From contig JAWPGT010000001.1 in NCBI GenBank assembly GCA_034638255.1, positions 558,001 to 622,000 on the forward strand: DNA of 64,000 nucleotides, written 5' to 3'. Source of the DNA: Coprinus comatus (Eukaryota; Basidiomycota; Agaricomycetes; Agaricales; Agaricaceae). The notes under the pieces are model-generated. The model had not been told where the DNA came from. It did not search any database and was given only the letters and a program-made list of their open reading frames with translations. Positions 23,199 through 35,268 of the stretch are shown in pieces; position 1 is the first letter of the stretch; the number at the start of each line of letters is the position of its first letter. The translations under genes were made by a program, and so were the position numbers.

Positions 23199-25434
23199 TT
23201 ATTTAGATTTAACATTCAGAAGTGCCTGAAAAAGGGTGTATCTACCTGGTAAGTATTTCGGTTCATCTCGGGCTCGGAACACGTTTGTTGAAACTAAACC
23301 AGCGGAATTTGCAATGCCGACTAAGGGATTCGATTGGAATAGGACCTCAGAACAGCTGGATTACCGCGAGCATGCGACTTACTCATTACAGCAGCAACAA
23401 TGGCGCGCCTCGACTCTTGAGGGGTGTTGTTAGAATACCTATGGTTTCATGAACCTCCAGAAGCCATATATGAAAGAAAGCCTATTGACCAAGTGCTCAC
23501 GAGAACGGAGGGAGCAAATGCCTATCACTGAAGTAAGAATGATGTTTAATATAATCCCTTGGGAAAATCTTACACCCATCGTCAAAAGGAAACATGCAAA
23601 ATAAGCAATGGCTTGATGGCGAACAACGTCGATGGCACCAAGGATGATGAAACCCACAAGTGCTGTTAAAAGTGGTATACATCTAAGGCATGTTGCGTGG
23701 TCATTATGCTTCAGGTTTCGACGCTCAGATGTCAAATACAAACTCACATATGAAAAGAACGTTCACGATGATAATCAGATGAAAAAGTCAGCAATAGGAG
23801 AGCGATTGCTCCTATGACGTTAGGCGCCACGGTGAAGAGGTTTGTCTTAACAGTGGAATACCCTAGGCTGGCTACGATTTGTGGAAGGAAGTTGTTGACA
23901 CTAGTCAATGGTATTCCGAATGTAAAGTTCACCAAAGCCCATATCCTGTAGAGAAAAGTCAGATAACTACGAGGCAGATGAAATAGATGGCTGACCAGTA
24001 CAAAGGATTTCTAAATGGACGGAATCCGTCCTTTATATCGAGTCGCTCATCAATAGAAACAGATGAGTCGGCAAGGATGCGCTTTCTCGCAATTTGTTTC
24101 TCCTTGAGATCAAGATTCCACCATGTTGACGGGGACTTTGGCAGCCACAAGAACGCAAATATTGCGAATGCGATGGTTGCCCCGCCTTCAGAGACCATTA
24201 TTAACGTTTATCTATTATTCAAGCACATAGTAGTCATTTACCTTCAATCCAGAAGAGGAATTGCCATCCTTTGTATTTAGAATTCTCGATGTGAAAGACC
24301 CCGAATGCGATGAGACCTTTAACCAAAGTTAAGTTGATAAACCAGGGCAGAATATTATTTCGCACCTGAAAAGGCACCAGAGATAGAAGAAGCAGCTGGT
24401 GATATTTGTCAAGTATTTGTAAAAGAGGGTCCAACTCAGGGACCAACCATAGAATATCCCTAACCGGGAAGCAAGTTCATTTCTCTTATAGAATGTAGAC
24501 AGGTAGAAAACCACGCCCGGTAGCATTGCAGCCTCGAATATTCCTAAGAAAAATCGGATAGCAAAAACCTCTGCCCTGCTGGTTTCGTCTCTGGTTTAAC
24601 GTTGTAGAAAAAAAGAAAACCTTACGGGAGAAGGTATGAGCTATACCAGTGAAGAGGGACCTTTGATTGTGACATTACGTCCTAAGTTCAATTGTCGTAG
24701 AGAATCATAAATACTAACATGGCTCCCTGTCATGTAAGCAGCAGAGCATCAATAACAATAGGACTTGGACTAAAAGATCAAGACATACGAATCCTATCAT
24801 CATTATTGGGAGCACACGAGCGGCGGAGAATTGCTTCACCAGCATGGATATTGGTGTTCCAAATCTGCAGTGGGTCAGGGCTTTTAATTTTCCAAAATAT
24901 TTTGAGAGACAAACAGGCAGAACGGAACCTAAAGAAATGTGATATTAGCACCGTCACGACGGGAGGCACCCATGATCCATGCAACTTACATAAAAGACCA
25001 TGACCAGTATGTAGTACTAAACAGAGTCAGACACGGATATTCTTCTACTTCACTTAAACATACTTGATTTCCTATTAATCCAATATCCTTCATAGTTGTT
25101 AGTTCCAGTCTGTTGAATAACATGTGAAGGAAGACAGACCTTGTCCCAGCCATCTGTCTTAGCGTTTCCAACATTTCCTTTGTCCAGAGCATTACATAGG
25201 TACCTAGACTCCATTGTTAACACCGATATTCTGGTATTGAATGGAAGAAAGGATTTTTAACATGAATGCCAATGGCGCTAATAAGCATGCATCATATTTG
25301 CGAATTAGTTTCTTTTCTTCTGCGGTTGTATATGACACCTCATCGGCGTCGCCATCTTTTACTTCTCGCTTATTGCTACTCGGTGACTCAAGATTCTGTT
25401 GACCGTTTGTTTCGATTGTGGATGAACGCTTCAT
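23199..25434 (-). CDS. MFS permease, anion:cation symporter (allantoate/nicotinate permease-like)
   Basis: This is a major facilitator of the ACS family (Dal5, Tna1, Liz1 type), a plasma-membrane proton symporter for organic anions such as vitamins, allantoate or amino-acid derivatives. ATG 25432-25434 begins MKRSSTIETNGQQNLESP, a hydrophilic cytoplasmic N-terminus. Spliced exons give YDACLLAPLAFMLKILSSI, YLCNALDKGNVGNAKTDGWD (the family LDRxNIGNA-like motif), VPFCLFGTPISMLVKQFSAA and RVLPIMMIGF. Next are VFAIRFFLGIFEAAMLPGVV, FYLSTFYKRNELASRLGIFY, GWQFLFWIEG, AFAIFAFLWLPKSPSTWW and VNFTFGIPLTSVNNFLPQIV. The last segments carry a TWFHNNTP-like NNTPQESRRAIVAAV stretch. The stop is at 23199. 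About ten introns are present. It diverges from D-serine dehydratase with 511 bp between starts. The family is clear; substrate is unknown. Confidence 0.8.
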
Positions 25435-25945
25435 GATAGGTTGGGCTGTTTACTCGAGACCTAGGAGCATTATATGATAGACATGCCGATGCACTCCAAG
25501 ACCCATGATCTCACGAGATAACGAGGTTCTAATTCTCATAACTCTTGCTAGATCAAAAGAAGAAAGTCATGTCATCCTTAGTTCCATTACAATCTAATAC
25601 AGTTGCCTCAAGAAAACTAGGGGATGACAAATATATATATCCGCCTTGAAGGATGATATGTGTGGTATTGTAGGAGAGTGGGCATATTATCGCTCATAGA
25701 ATAAGCGGGGACATATGGAGGGGTTCATCGTCAAGTATCTCCTTCGAGTATTCAAAGCATGTGTCTTCAATGCAATCTAAAATTAGATGATTTTTAATGG
25801 TAATAGATATGAATTGGATCGAAGCTACATATAGTTTGCTCGGTCGCATGATCGGGATGAAAAAGCACATCATGTGCCAAGAGCTGGGGAAACCATGTTG
25901 GAAAACAATTGAGCCTAGGATTGTACTCACATCCATCATATTGAT
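25435..25945. other. shared divergent promoter region, MFS permease / D-serine dehydratase
   Basis: 511 bp separate the two start codons on opposite strands. The region is A/T-rich, with an ATATATAT run near 25630-25640 and no convincing ORF. Shared regulation of the two genes is possible. Confidence 0.4.
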
Positions 25946-27499
25946 ATGGCTCCTCAGATTTTCACTCCTTATGAGCTCCTACGAAGGCCAGATAAAGATG
26001 CTCTTCGGAACGAGTTCGTTGGGAGATCGTTAGAAAGTGTTAGAACACCAGCTTTTATAATTGATCGCAATGTATTTGCTCAGAATTGTGCTAAAATGCA
26101 TAAACGCTCCAAAGAATGGGGTGCGAGTTTTAGAGCTCATGTCAAAACTCACAAGGCGAGTGAAGTTCTAGATAATCCAAACGTTTACAGAAATTGAATG
26201 ATTCATTGTAGACTGCCGAAGGAACTCGGTTACAACTCGTTAGTGAGGAAGGTCAAACACATGCGGTAGTTGTATCCACAATTTTGGAGGCTTGGGGAAT
26301 TGTTCACGATAAACTCGTAGAAGATAAGATTGTGAACGATGTAAGCGTGACTATCCATTGTATTTTGAATGGTATAATGTAATTTGAAATAGATTCTTTA
26401 TGGTCTTCCCATTGGAGTGGACAAGATATCTGATCTATCTAAGCTATGGCAGGAAATTGAACCACACGGTGGAATAGTCAGGCTGCTTGTGGATCATCCT
26501 AAGCAGATTGAATACTTGGAGGAGTTCGAAAAAGGAAGGGATCAACTTCGTAGGTGGTCCGTGTTCGTGAAAGTTCATAGTGGTCAGAAGCGAGTCACCG
26601 GGATAGTTCGTTGATTTGGGCTAATACTTTGATCGTTTATAGTCGTGCTGGACTGCGACCAGAGTCCGAAGAATTCCGTCACCTCGTAAAGAAGGCCCTT
26701 ACATCGCCTGCTATTAATGTATATGGTTTCTATGGTCATGCTGGTAATTCCTATGGTTCAACATCGTTGTCACAAGCAACCTCCTACTTGTCGGAAGAAG
26801 TAATGACTGTGAACAAAGCTGCGGAAATAGCACTGGATGAGTTGTCCAGGCTACCAAATGGTTCACAGGCTACGGCACCTTTTGCCCTTTCCGTAGGATC
26901 GACACCGACAGCACATGCAGCGAGTGGGGGAATAAAGAAATATCTTTCAGACACTTTACATGGCAGTTTGGAACTACACGCAGGTAGGGAAAACGTCTGG
27001 GTTCGATTGGTTTTTATTTTAATACACTTTAGGCAATTACCCCATGCTGGATTTGCAGCAGCAGCACACAAGTTTGATAGAGAATGCACAGATTGCTCAA
27101 CGAGTCAGGGTGAATGTCATCTCTTATTATCCTCGACGTGGACCGAACGGAGAAGATGAAGCTTTGGTTGATGGTGGAGCTATTGCATTTAGCAAGGACA
27201 CAGGTCCATCGGGAGGGTATGGTGAGGTTGTAGGAAAGCCATGGAAACTTTCACGCATCTCGCAGGAGCATGGAATTTTAGTACCAACCAAAGATAATGT
27301 GACTGCAGATGAGAAGATCGCAGTTGGCCAGACGGTAGACATAGTAGGACAACATGCTTGTTTGATTGCTGCAGTGAGTCAAATAGTTTGTGTGTGTATA
27401 TTGCAAAGCTAAGTGGAGCAGGGATATCCGTGGTATTATGTTGTTGATGCCAGGAATGAAGAAATTGTGGATATCTGGGTTCCTTGGAAAGGGTGGTAG
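25946..27499 (+). CDS. DSD1: D-serine dehydratase (DSD1-type, fold-type III PLP enzyme)
   Basis: This zinc- and PLP-dependent enzyme converts D-serine to pyruvate and ammonia. ATG 25946 starts MAPQIFTPYELLRRPDKDAL. The alanine-racemase-like N-terminal barrel begins SVRTPAFIIDRNVFAQNC, with the PLP-lysine motif FRAHVKTHK. Further barrel segments are VVVSTILEAWGIVHD, ILYGLPIGVDKISDLSKLW, VRLLVDHPKQIEYLEEF, VFVKVHSGQKRAG, VYGFYGHAGNSYGS and SVGSTPTAHAA. The C-terminal beta domain carries the zinc ligands in QHACLIAA (His and Cys). The end is YYVVDARNEEIVDIWVPWKG, stop TAG 27497-27499. Introns lie near 26150-26212, 26341-26392, 26590-26645, 26983-27032 and 27374-27419. D-threonine aldolase shares the fold, but the HxC pair and C-terminal tail fit Dsd1 better. 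Confidence 0.87.
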
Positions 27500-27635
27500 G
27501 TGGCACGTGACCCTCATAACATGAGGTGCAGGGAGGGTAGCCTTAGTATTAGTACCGGTTCAACTATCTGCTGTCTTAAACCGACGCTATAAAGCCGTCG
27601 AACAACGCTATATATTCCTTGCACACAGTTCTACT

Positions 27636-28735
27636 ATGACTATCGACAACTATGATGCTGAAGCTACAGAATTACTAGAAACATATGGTTCGTTCCACTT
27701 CAAACGTATACAACTTTTGACCAACAGTGTACAGACTTCCTGATGAAGTACATCATAATTGGTTCGTTTACATTTACATTATGAGATTTGGGATATTCCA
27801 ATTTAACTTTTGACTACTTATAGGTGAAGCAGGAACAGGCAAATCGTGTTTACTGCACCACTTCACCCACAACTCTTGTTAGTGGCCTTGGGTTGCCGAC
27901 TGAGCTTCCACCAACTGAAAACCAACCAAGTCAAGGATCATTCTCAGCATACTATAGGAGTCGAATTTTCAAGCCGTACGGTCAAGTTAGAGGATAAGCG
28001 AATTAAACTACAAGTGAGGCACTCAACTCATTGTCTGTATATATGTTTGTTCAAAAGTATACTAGCTCTGGGACACTGCTGGACAAGAACGATTTAGGTA
28101 TAAACTAGTTTAATCGTCTGGAGTCGTCCATTTCTCAGCATCTTATCATAGATCCGTCACTAGAAGTTATTATCGCGGAGCCGCCGGAGCCATTCTAGTA
28201 TATGATATCACCAAGTACGCACATCCAACCTTCTTCACGCCTATCCCTTTTCTTATTACATTCAGCCGTGAGTCATTTGCGAACCTTGGACGGTGGCTCG
28301 CGGATGCACGGGCACTAGCAAGTGCACATCTTGTTGTTGTCTTGGTTGGGAACAAGTCCGACAGGGAGGACGAGAGAGAAGTCGAATGGGCGGAAGCTAG
28401 TCGGTGGGCGGCAGAAAATGGTACTTGAATTTTAGCTCAGAGGGCATTTCTGACTCTCTATCTTAACAGATGTTCACTTCCTCGAGGCATCATCACTAAC
28501 CGGTGACAATGTGGAGGCTCCTTTCCTCCTTGTAGCTCGGGCAATACTTTTGGCCATTGAGTCTGGAACCCTTGATCCGGAAAAGGCTGGTAGTGGTGTG
28601 AGTTATGGGGACAGAGCACTTCGCCGTGTTAACAGTTCCAGTCGTTTGAGCTTCGGAAGTCTAAGTGGTCATCGTCGCAAAGGAACTGTGAAGCTCAGGG
28701 TCAAAAATTGGATACCAAGTGGCAAGTGCTGTTGA
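27636..28735 (+). CDS. RAB4: Rab4-family small GTPase
   Basis: This is a Rab GTPase most like Rab4, which controls endosomal recycling. ATG 27636 starts [18 protein letters not shown]. Splicing gives [20 protein letters not shown] with the P-loop GEAGTGKS, then [20 protein letters not shown] (switch I TIGVEF). Switch II is [20 protein letters not shown]. Later motifs are [18 protein letters not shown] (NKxD) and [16 protein letters not shown] (SAx-like EAS). The tail has [20 protein letters not shown] and ends SGKCC, a double-cysteine geranylgeranylation signal. The stop is 28733-28735. Introns are about 27689-27734, 27759-27823, 27880-27940, 28014-28067, 28098-28150, 28216-28262 and 28421-28470. 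The switch regions match Rab4 rather than Rab2 or Rab14. Confidence 0.88.
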
Positions 28736-29156
28736 AACACCATACTTGTGGTGAGCCTCGCCGTTGTGACTCTTCTATCTCGCAATTACATCCGGGACGG
28801 TTAGTTTTTGGAGTTTTCTTGATATGCGATTTTTGTTCCATACCCTTATTCCAGCTATGTATACCAAGGCATGAGCTTATCTCTTCATGTCTAACCTCCA
28901 CGCTTGGCAATGTTTAATACCTTTAGATATATACTTTCGTAATCCTGCCACGATTTACTCATAATCTACTTCAGTCGTTACACTATGCTGCACTTTCGTT
29001 TGTATATACAGTACCTTTTTTTGCATGGTCTCATTATAATATTCTGCTAGCGCCTTATCAGATTGCTAATCTCCTGGAAAGGGAATACTGGGGCTTGCAG
29101 CTTGCAGGGTAGCATGCTGGGCTGGCGTGAATATAGGCTCGCGTGAACATGCTCCA
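28736..29156. other. intergenic region Rab4 / mucin-like gene
   Basis: About 420 bp of A/T-rich sequence downstream of the Rab gene. It should contain the promoter and perhaps a 5' exon of the following gene. No confident coding exon was recognised. Confidence 0.35.
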
Positions 29157-31372
29157 ATGTGGGAAGTGGGGCTGATTTCACTTCGCATAATCTTACATGT
29201 GGTCACCAACTTACCAAACTCTTCCAGGCGATTCGGTGTTACGCTTCTCGGAAAATACATCGCTCACACGTCGGATGTGCTCGAAACCTATAATGCCAGT
29301 CTCCAAGGAGCCGCCTATAATCCCCTTCCTCTTGCATTGCTTCTCTATGGTGTCTTCAACAGCAATATATTGACAGCATTACAGGTGAGTTGTCGACACC
29401 GATGGCCAAGATACTGCTACTGAGATATCCATAAAACAGTGTAGCTACCTTCAAGATTGCAGTCATTATTGCCTCCAATTCACCATCCAGTGCTGGTGTT
29501 GTCGACGGAACTTTGTCAATTTCATTGAACACCACGCTGTCTGCGACATTCTCCACCAGCTCTGGCAGCCAAGCACAGTCAGATCTTGTGAGTGCCAATG
29601 TGCATTACGAGTCTGCCAACAGAAGTTCACGTTCACTCGGTTCTATGTCAGCCGACCAATCTCCAAACGTCAGATTCAGGTTTACCGTCCAATCAGCCGA
29701 TGTCCACATTGGTTACTACTTCAGATTCATCTACTATATTATCTCGCCCAACCAGTTCCAGTCACATTCCTGGCAGACCTACTGATCTCCCAGTCCCCGA
29801 GGCTGAAACCACGTATGTTTTTCCACCAGTCCCAGTAATCCTTTTTGAAAACATCCACTAGGTCAATGTCGTCGCGGCCGCCAAGTTCGAGCGAAACAAG
29901 TGTTGCATCCGTCAGTAACACTCGCATTGACATAGGGACTACGGCAGATACCACTAGCTCTCGTACTACCCCAAGACCAAGTCCAACGAGTACATCTACG
30001 TCTCGAACAGCAGACGCCATTTCCACTACAACAACCAGCAATGGAGGGAGGCCGCCTATAACATCCCCGCGCACCACCCAGAAGGAGGCTGCCGCAGCAA
30101 CGACGGTCTCTGGTACGCTAGAGTTGTTTTCGGAGAGTATCCACAGTAACCAGCTTGAACATTCAACAGTCATATCAGTATCGCCCTCGGATACTTCAAC
30201 TCTATTTACAACAATCACCAGTTCAGCTGAATCAACTCTTTCAACGCCTATCTCTGTCTCTGTCACCGATCTCAACGGTAGCGTCTCCCTGACAGTCCCA
30301 CCTTTCGTTACCCTCTATAGTACCTCAACGGGTTCCGACGGTGCTTTCATCACGTTCACTCATCTTATTGCCAATCCAGCGGAGACAGGCAACTTGAACT
30401 CAAGCTCCTCTACTGGGTACGTAAGGAAGGTTATTATGTGCATACTTGATGCTAAAATTCCTCAGGTTCTTCAACAATAATGGGCAGGTGGCCGGGGTTT
30501 TCACAGCGGTTGGGGTTGTTTCAACGGCTCTTATTGTTGGATCCATTTGGTGCATTAGACGCCACCGTCGTCGGCAACGCCGCAAGGCCTGGTTTGCATC
30601 TATGAGACAAGATCCGCCATCACCTTTTGCCAGAGCGTTGAATGATACTCCTGTCATGCAATCAACTCAGACTCATTCGTTCTTGATGCCAGAACCGCGC
30701 ACTATCGACTACAATGATAATGGGTATCGACCACCATCCGCTGGAGGATTGGAGGGATTAGGGTTGACAGGCCTTGGTGCTGTATCACTCATCCCTGAAC
30801 GTCGGCCCCCATCAGGAGGTGATCCATTTCGTGACCCTCACGACAGCATGCATGAACCAATATTATTCAATCCCGCTCTCATGGTAAACACCAACAACAC
30901 CTTCCAGAGGTTTGGTACTCCTGCCCGTGTATCGATTGCCCCATCAAGTCCTTCGATTTATCCAGATGAACTTCCAGATGAACGGCCCGCAGAAGTCAAT
31001 GTCGGAATCAAAATCCAACCTCTAATCTATCCCCAACCTTCAGTATTACAACGATCGCTCAGTGCCAACCATGCGGATGCTCCACCTCGACCACCTCGTT
31101 CTCATCTGAGAGATTCAGGGAACAAAGCTACGGAATATATTCCTCTCACACCACCAGCTTCAACTTCGTCTCACTCCAAACCTCCCAGTCCTGAAGAGGA
31201 CGAACGAGATGTCTGGGATTTCCACAGAAATAATGTGCCCAGGCAACGAACGTTGCTTAAAGTATGCCCCATGCGAAAACCTAATGTGTATTCTCATTTA
31301 CAACTTTTTTGATAGGCTCGACCACATACTGCCCCAGATAATTCTACTTCACAGACACAAGGCTTCTTCTGA
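29157..31372 (+). CDS. mucin-like single-pass membrane protein (Ser/Thr-rich ectodomain)
   Basis: The ectodomain (about 29440-30410) is very rich in Ser and Thr, e.g. TSSRTTPRPSPTSTSTSRT, suggesting heavy O-mannosylation. Before the membrane it has SVSLTVPPFVTLYSTSTGSD and FITFTHLIANPAETG. A splice then leads to FFNNNGQVAGVFTAVGVVST, one TM helix, and a basic stop-transfer run CIRRHRRRQRRK. The cytoplasmic tail is Pro/Ser-rich with PSPFARALNDTP, TEYIPLTPPASTSS and a final exon ending TSQTQGFF, stop 31370-31372. The layout resembles fungal wall-stress sensor-like proteins, but no WSC domain is seen. The 5' end is uncertain: ATG 29157 is in the open frame that splices into the ectodomain, yet I see no clear signal peptide. 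A short intron near 29592-29622 is needed to join frames. Confidence 0.65.
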
Positions 31373-31748
31373 GAGAAGAGAATCTATTTTTGAGAAGAAT
31401 GAACATATGGCGCTGGTCACTAACGGACATCTCGTGACAAAATATGTTTAAAAACGTTGTATTCTTACACTAGTGCTTCGACAAGCACATGCACGCATTC
31501 TGTATACATATGTATTGCTACGAGAACGAACACTGACTGAAGAGCTTTACTTACAAGATTTATATAAACAAAAAACATGAGGACCGGCGAAATGACGGAC
31601 AGAAGACATGTTCCATAGGGTATTATCATAATCAATGCACAGAGACTAATGTTCACATGACGCTCCTCATATTCTTTCATTCTTTCCCATGTGAGTATAC
31701 GGGAGTAATAAGCCGCAATACTATACATCGATCGATCTCCTTGGAGGT
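31373..31748. other. intergenic region, convergent 3' ends
   Basis: About 375 bp between the mucin-like gene and the isochorismatase-like gene. It contains an 87-codon minus-strand frame (31465-31728) predicted to be very hydrophobic, discussed under findings. Otherwise it is A/T-rich 3'UTR-type sequence. Confidence 0.35.
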
Positions 31749-33251
31749 TTACGAAGTTGCGGCGGCGAGTATGTTCCTAGTATCCGTTACAAATCCGTAG
31801 CTCTATAATATGAATGCGAGGGAAAATCAAGTATAATGAGAGAGCCACTTACATTTCCTGCATTATGTAAAACATTTTGGAATCCTCCATCGGGAGAAGT
31901 GGTCGCAGTAATATCTCTCACGACAATACAATCGTAACCTCGGAAATATGCATCGGCTAAAGTTCCTAAAACACACTGTGTTGGTTTTTACCCAAGGTAG
32001 GTAAAAGAGGTTAGCTTCTTTCTTGCTCCCAATGATTATCCGCTTAAATTGAAAGAGACGAAACAAGGTGAAGGGGTGTTAAGAAATTGAAAGCAAAAAT
32101 AAAAATAATGTCATCATCTTCGAATGTCGGAGTAACGCCTAGGGGTAAGTTAAAGCACTTTAGGCTGTCATGGTCATGACATAAAGAATAAGGGGCCAAC
32201 AGAGTAAATGGAAGGATTGAAGGGATGAAACAAATGTTTTAATGTAGCCGTCGACAAAAAGATGAAGTGCCTGACACAAGAAGTTAAAGGGACATTGGTA
32301 ACCATACCTGATCGGTATTGACACCTGCGAAAAACAATGTTTTGATGCCGTTTTCTCTGAGGTATAAATCTAGGCCGGTTTGATAGCCCCACAAACCACT
32401 CATTCTGTAACGCTCCTCATCAATTATGACTTTCAAACAAGATTTCATTAAATGTAAAAGTACTTTACCTGTTTTTGTGAATCCAAATATCGGTTCCTTT
32501 GGTTTTACCATTTTCGTATTCTGCTTGAAGAGGTCCATAGAGTGCGGAATTAAATTCATTTCTCATGAGTAACTTTCCAAAATCTCCTGGTAACTGAGTT
32601 CCGAAACCTCCACCTCCATGCTTTCTGAATCCTCGAATGAGAGAGGGAGGAAGAGTTTTTAATTCATGCTCTGTCAGACCCCAGTTCCTGCAGGTATAAA
32701 TATAAATATAATTAGATTTATATATATAGTAAATGAAAAGGGACTTACACCCAAAGAATTTTCATATCCATATCTCTCATTTTTGGAATGACATCTAACA
32801 ATGGTTGAACACATTCCAATCCTTTTGGATGAGCTCTCAAGTCAGGGTGTAAGAAAAAACTAATACACCACCTGGTTAATACTTCATATTCAAAAAGCAA
32901 AAAATAAACAAGTTATAGAGCTCACTTCTGCATATCAATAACGATTAAAGCACATTTCTCCTTTGCAACTCGGATTCTCCTCTTTGGATCACCATCTACA
33001 TCAATTTCAACCTGAGTAGGAGTATCCAAAGCAGGTGCATGTTCATGCTTCCCCAAACTCTCTCTCTCGTCGATATAGTTGGATCTAGAGAGATCCATCA
33101 ACCCATCTGGATACTCCACCCAAAATCCTGCTCCGCCTTCAACATCTAACGTTCCTCCATAGACGGTTGGGCTATTTGTATAAGGTCTTGAAGTCATCCC
33201 AAGTATCGGTGTATCGTGGAGTGGGAGTTGGTTCTGTGGCTGGTTCAGCAT
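31749..33251 (-). CDS. isochorismatase-like cysteine hydrolase
   Basis: This is a member of the isochorismatase-like hydrolase superfamily (nicotinamidase, N-carbamoylsarcosine amidase, ureidoacrylate hydrolase relatives). The ATG at 33249-33251 begins MLNQPQNQLPLHDTPILGMT, an N-terminal extension of about 90 residues. The catalytic Asp is in CALIVIDMQK. Next are LLDVIPKMRDMDMKILWVNW and FRKHGGGGFGTQLPGDFG. The likely catalytic Lys is in DIWIHKNRMSGLWG. GIKTLFFAGVNTDQ leads to the nucleophile region CVLGTLADAYFRGYDCIVVR, with the Cys spliced directly after NTDQ. It continues DITATTSPDGGFQNVLHNAG and ends SYGFVTDTRNILAAATS, stop at 31749. The triad Asp-Lys-Cys is complete, so it is probably active. 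The long N-terminal segment and the 'LWVNWG' pattern fit a fungal subgroup of unknown substrate. Confidence 0.82.
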
Positions 33252-33508
33252 TCAGGAAGAGATAAGCTTACTCACACACACGATAATAAGAGGGAAAGAA
33301 TAACGATGCACTGTAGCCTATGACATGCAGCTTATATCACAACCACCAAAACTAAATTAAAATACAATGATGTAAAAATAGACAGTCCAAAGCTGATGAT
33401 GTCATGAATTTCCCATGCAAAGTCTATTCATAGAGGGGATCAAGTGATCAAGGTAAATTCCGTACCTAAAAAAAAGGCAGAGAGACAAGAAGATAGAAAA
33501 GAATAAAA

Positions 33509-35268
33509 TTAGTTCCACCAGGCCTCTGCGAGACGGCTTTCACGCACCCCAAGTACGGGCCTGGAGTAGTCTTCATCGTCTCGTAGATCTCTCATAGAGG
33601 CACTCTCTGCCTCTTGTTGTCGTTGCCTCAAACCAGGGTCCAAACGATCGTCGGAAGTTTCGGGGACGGAAGTGGTTTGTTCTTCGAGATCACTGTCATT
33701 TACCAATGGTTCCACTAGTGAATATCCTTGCTCGGGAGAAGAAGTGTACGCAGGAGGTAGTTGTGATGGTATTACTGCGGTGGCTGGTACGACCAATGCT
33801 GAAAGAGATTGTCCACTTGAGTGTCGGTGAGCATTCAAAAGAGGTTCATAGCTGGTTCCACTATGTGACGCAGAGTAATTGTGTCCTATTTGATAGCCTT
33901 CGGGACCACTTGCGCTGCCTACACTCCCACTCCGGCTTTGCCTACGACTTCGATCATGGGTGTTGCCATTAAAAAAGGCTACAGGTGGGGAGCATGCGCG
34001 AGCAGCATAGTCTTCCCTTGAAACGACAGAGGACCTTGGTACTGGTTGCATGTATTCGGCGTAAGGATTGAATGTCTCTGGATGGTCGGGATCGTCGTGA
34101 TATGACATCCTAGGAAGAGTGGAAGCAAGGGCTGAGCTAGACCTGCGATTTCGGTTTCCCATTTCTAGCATTGAAACACTACCACGAGGTGGATGAGGAT
34201 CATCATCATCATCGAGTGGAGAACGATTAAGGCCTGCAGCGGCGAGAGATGCGGAAATTGCTATATCACGGTCGACATGACGTTGACGTTGACGTCTGCG
34301 GAGAGCGAAAATGACCCACAGAGCTATGGATGCCACCGCGAGACCAACAAGGACAAAGACGGCAGCTACGGCACCAGTGTTACCGAAAAAGCTGCCGAGT
34401 GAGATTCAGCAATATGTTGACTAGTTGACCTGTGAGCTTACCCATTATCCTTGGACCGGGAGTTGTTTGGGAGGAGAGTTGGGTTAACAGCAGTTTCTGT
34501 GACTGTAACTAAGACACCATTTGTGTTGGTAAAGGTGTAGGTGGAGGTAATGGTTGGAGGAGCAATTGAAGTGGTAAAACCTCGGCTATCAGTAGTGGTG
34601 ATATAAATAACGCTGGAGAAAGTGGTTCTGAATTCAATTTATGACATAGTTAATGATACCGCTCGAAAAAAAAGTACAACACATACATGGGCCTGATGCG
34701 TGTTGGGGTTGGTGACGGTGGAGAAGTTGTTGTTGGTGTCGGCTGTGTGAATGTGGTTGGCTCAGAGGTGGGGCCATCAGTGATGGAGGTACTGGTATCT
34801 GATGTTTCGGGGGGAAAGGTCGAGGAAGAGGAGGAAGAGGTAGTGGTAGTGGTTGTTGATGACTCTGTTGTTATTGGTGGAGGGTCTGTGGATGTTGTGG
34901 AAAAAGTTGTTGTTGTTGAAGAAGTTGTTGTTGTTGAAGAGGTTGTTGAAGAGGTTGTTGAAATTGTTGAAGTTGAAGTTGTTGAAGTTTCCGTTATTTC
35001 TGATGATGGTTGGGCAGATGATATTGAGGTAGAAGAAGAAGAAGAAGCAGACATTGTAGAGGTTGATGAAGTGGAAGTGGTCAAGTCCGAAGTTTGTAAA
35101 TCCGATTGGGAAGACGTGGAAGAAGCCGAAAGAGTTGGAAGCTGAGAGGATGATTGGTCTGTTGTTGAGGGATCTGGTGAAGTGGTACTGGATGGTAGGG
35201 TGAATATGGGATGGTAAAATGGCGGAGAAGGCTTACGAGGACTGAGAGGTGGCGACTGAGGAGGACAT
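33509..35268 (-). CDS. mucin-like single-pass membrane protein, second copy of the architecture
   Basis: The proposed start at 35266-35268 (MSSSVATSQS) splices (about 35191-35236) into STTSPDPSTTDQSSSQLPTL. A nearly pure Ser/Thr ectodomain follows, with TTSSTTSSTTTTSSTTTT-type runs encoded by trinucleotide repeats. A membrane-proximal part reads SSVIYITTTDSRGFTTSIAP and TYTFTNTNGVLVTVTETAVN. After a splice comes FFGNTGAVAAVFVLVGLAVA, the TM helix, then LRRRQRQRHVDRDIAISASL. The 240-residue cytoplasmic tail is disordered, with DDDDDPHPPRG, PETFNPYAEYMQPVPRSS and an end EAWWN, stop 33509. No signal peptide is visible, so a further 5' exon is possible. It shares the FFxNxGxVAxVF membrane-entry motif and overall plan with the gene at 29157-31372. 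Confidence 0.68.
34905..34989. repeat. GTT/GAA trinucleotide-rich tract in mucin-like ectodomain
   Basis: On the + strand this is an imperfect GTTGTTGTTGAA-type tract. On the coding (-) strand it encodes Thr/Ser runs. The repetitive codons suggest length variation between strains. It also creates long spurious open frames on the opposite strand. Confidence 0.6.

Noticed and set aside
24840..24915. Apparent insertion in the MFS permease
   Set aside because: A GTTTGT..CTGCAG intron removes it and gives VPFCLFGTPISMLV, matching the family.
34687..35145. 152-codon Val/Glu-rich + frame
   Set aside because: It is the antisense shadow of the Ser/Thr trinucleotide repeat of the minus-strand mucin-like gene.
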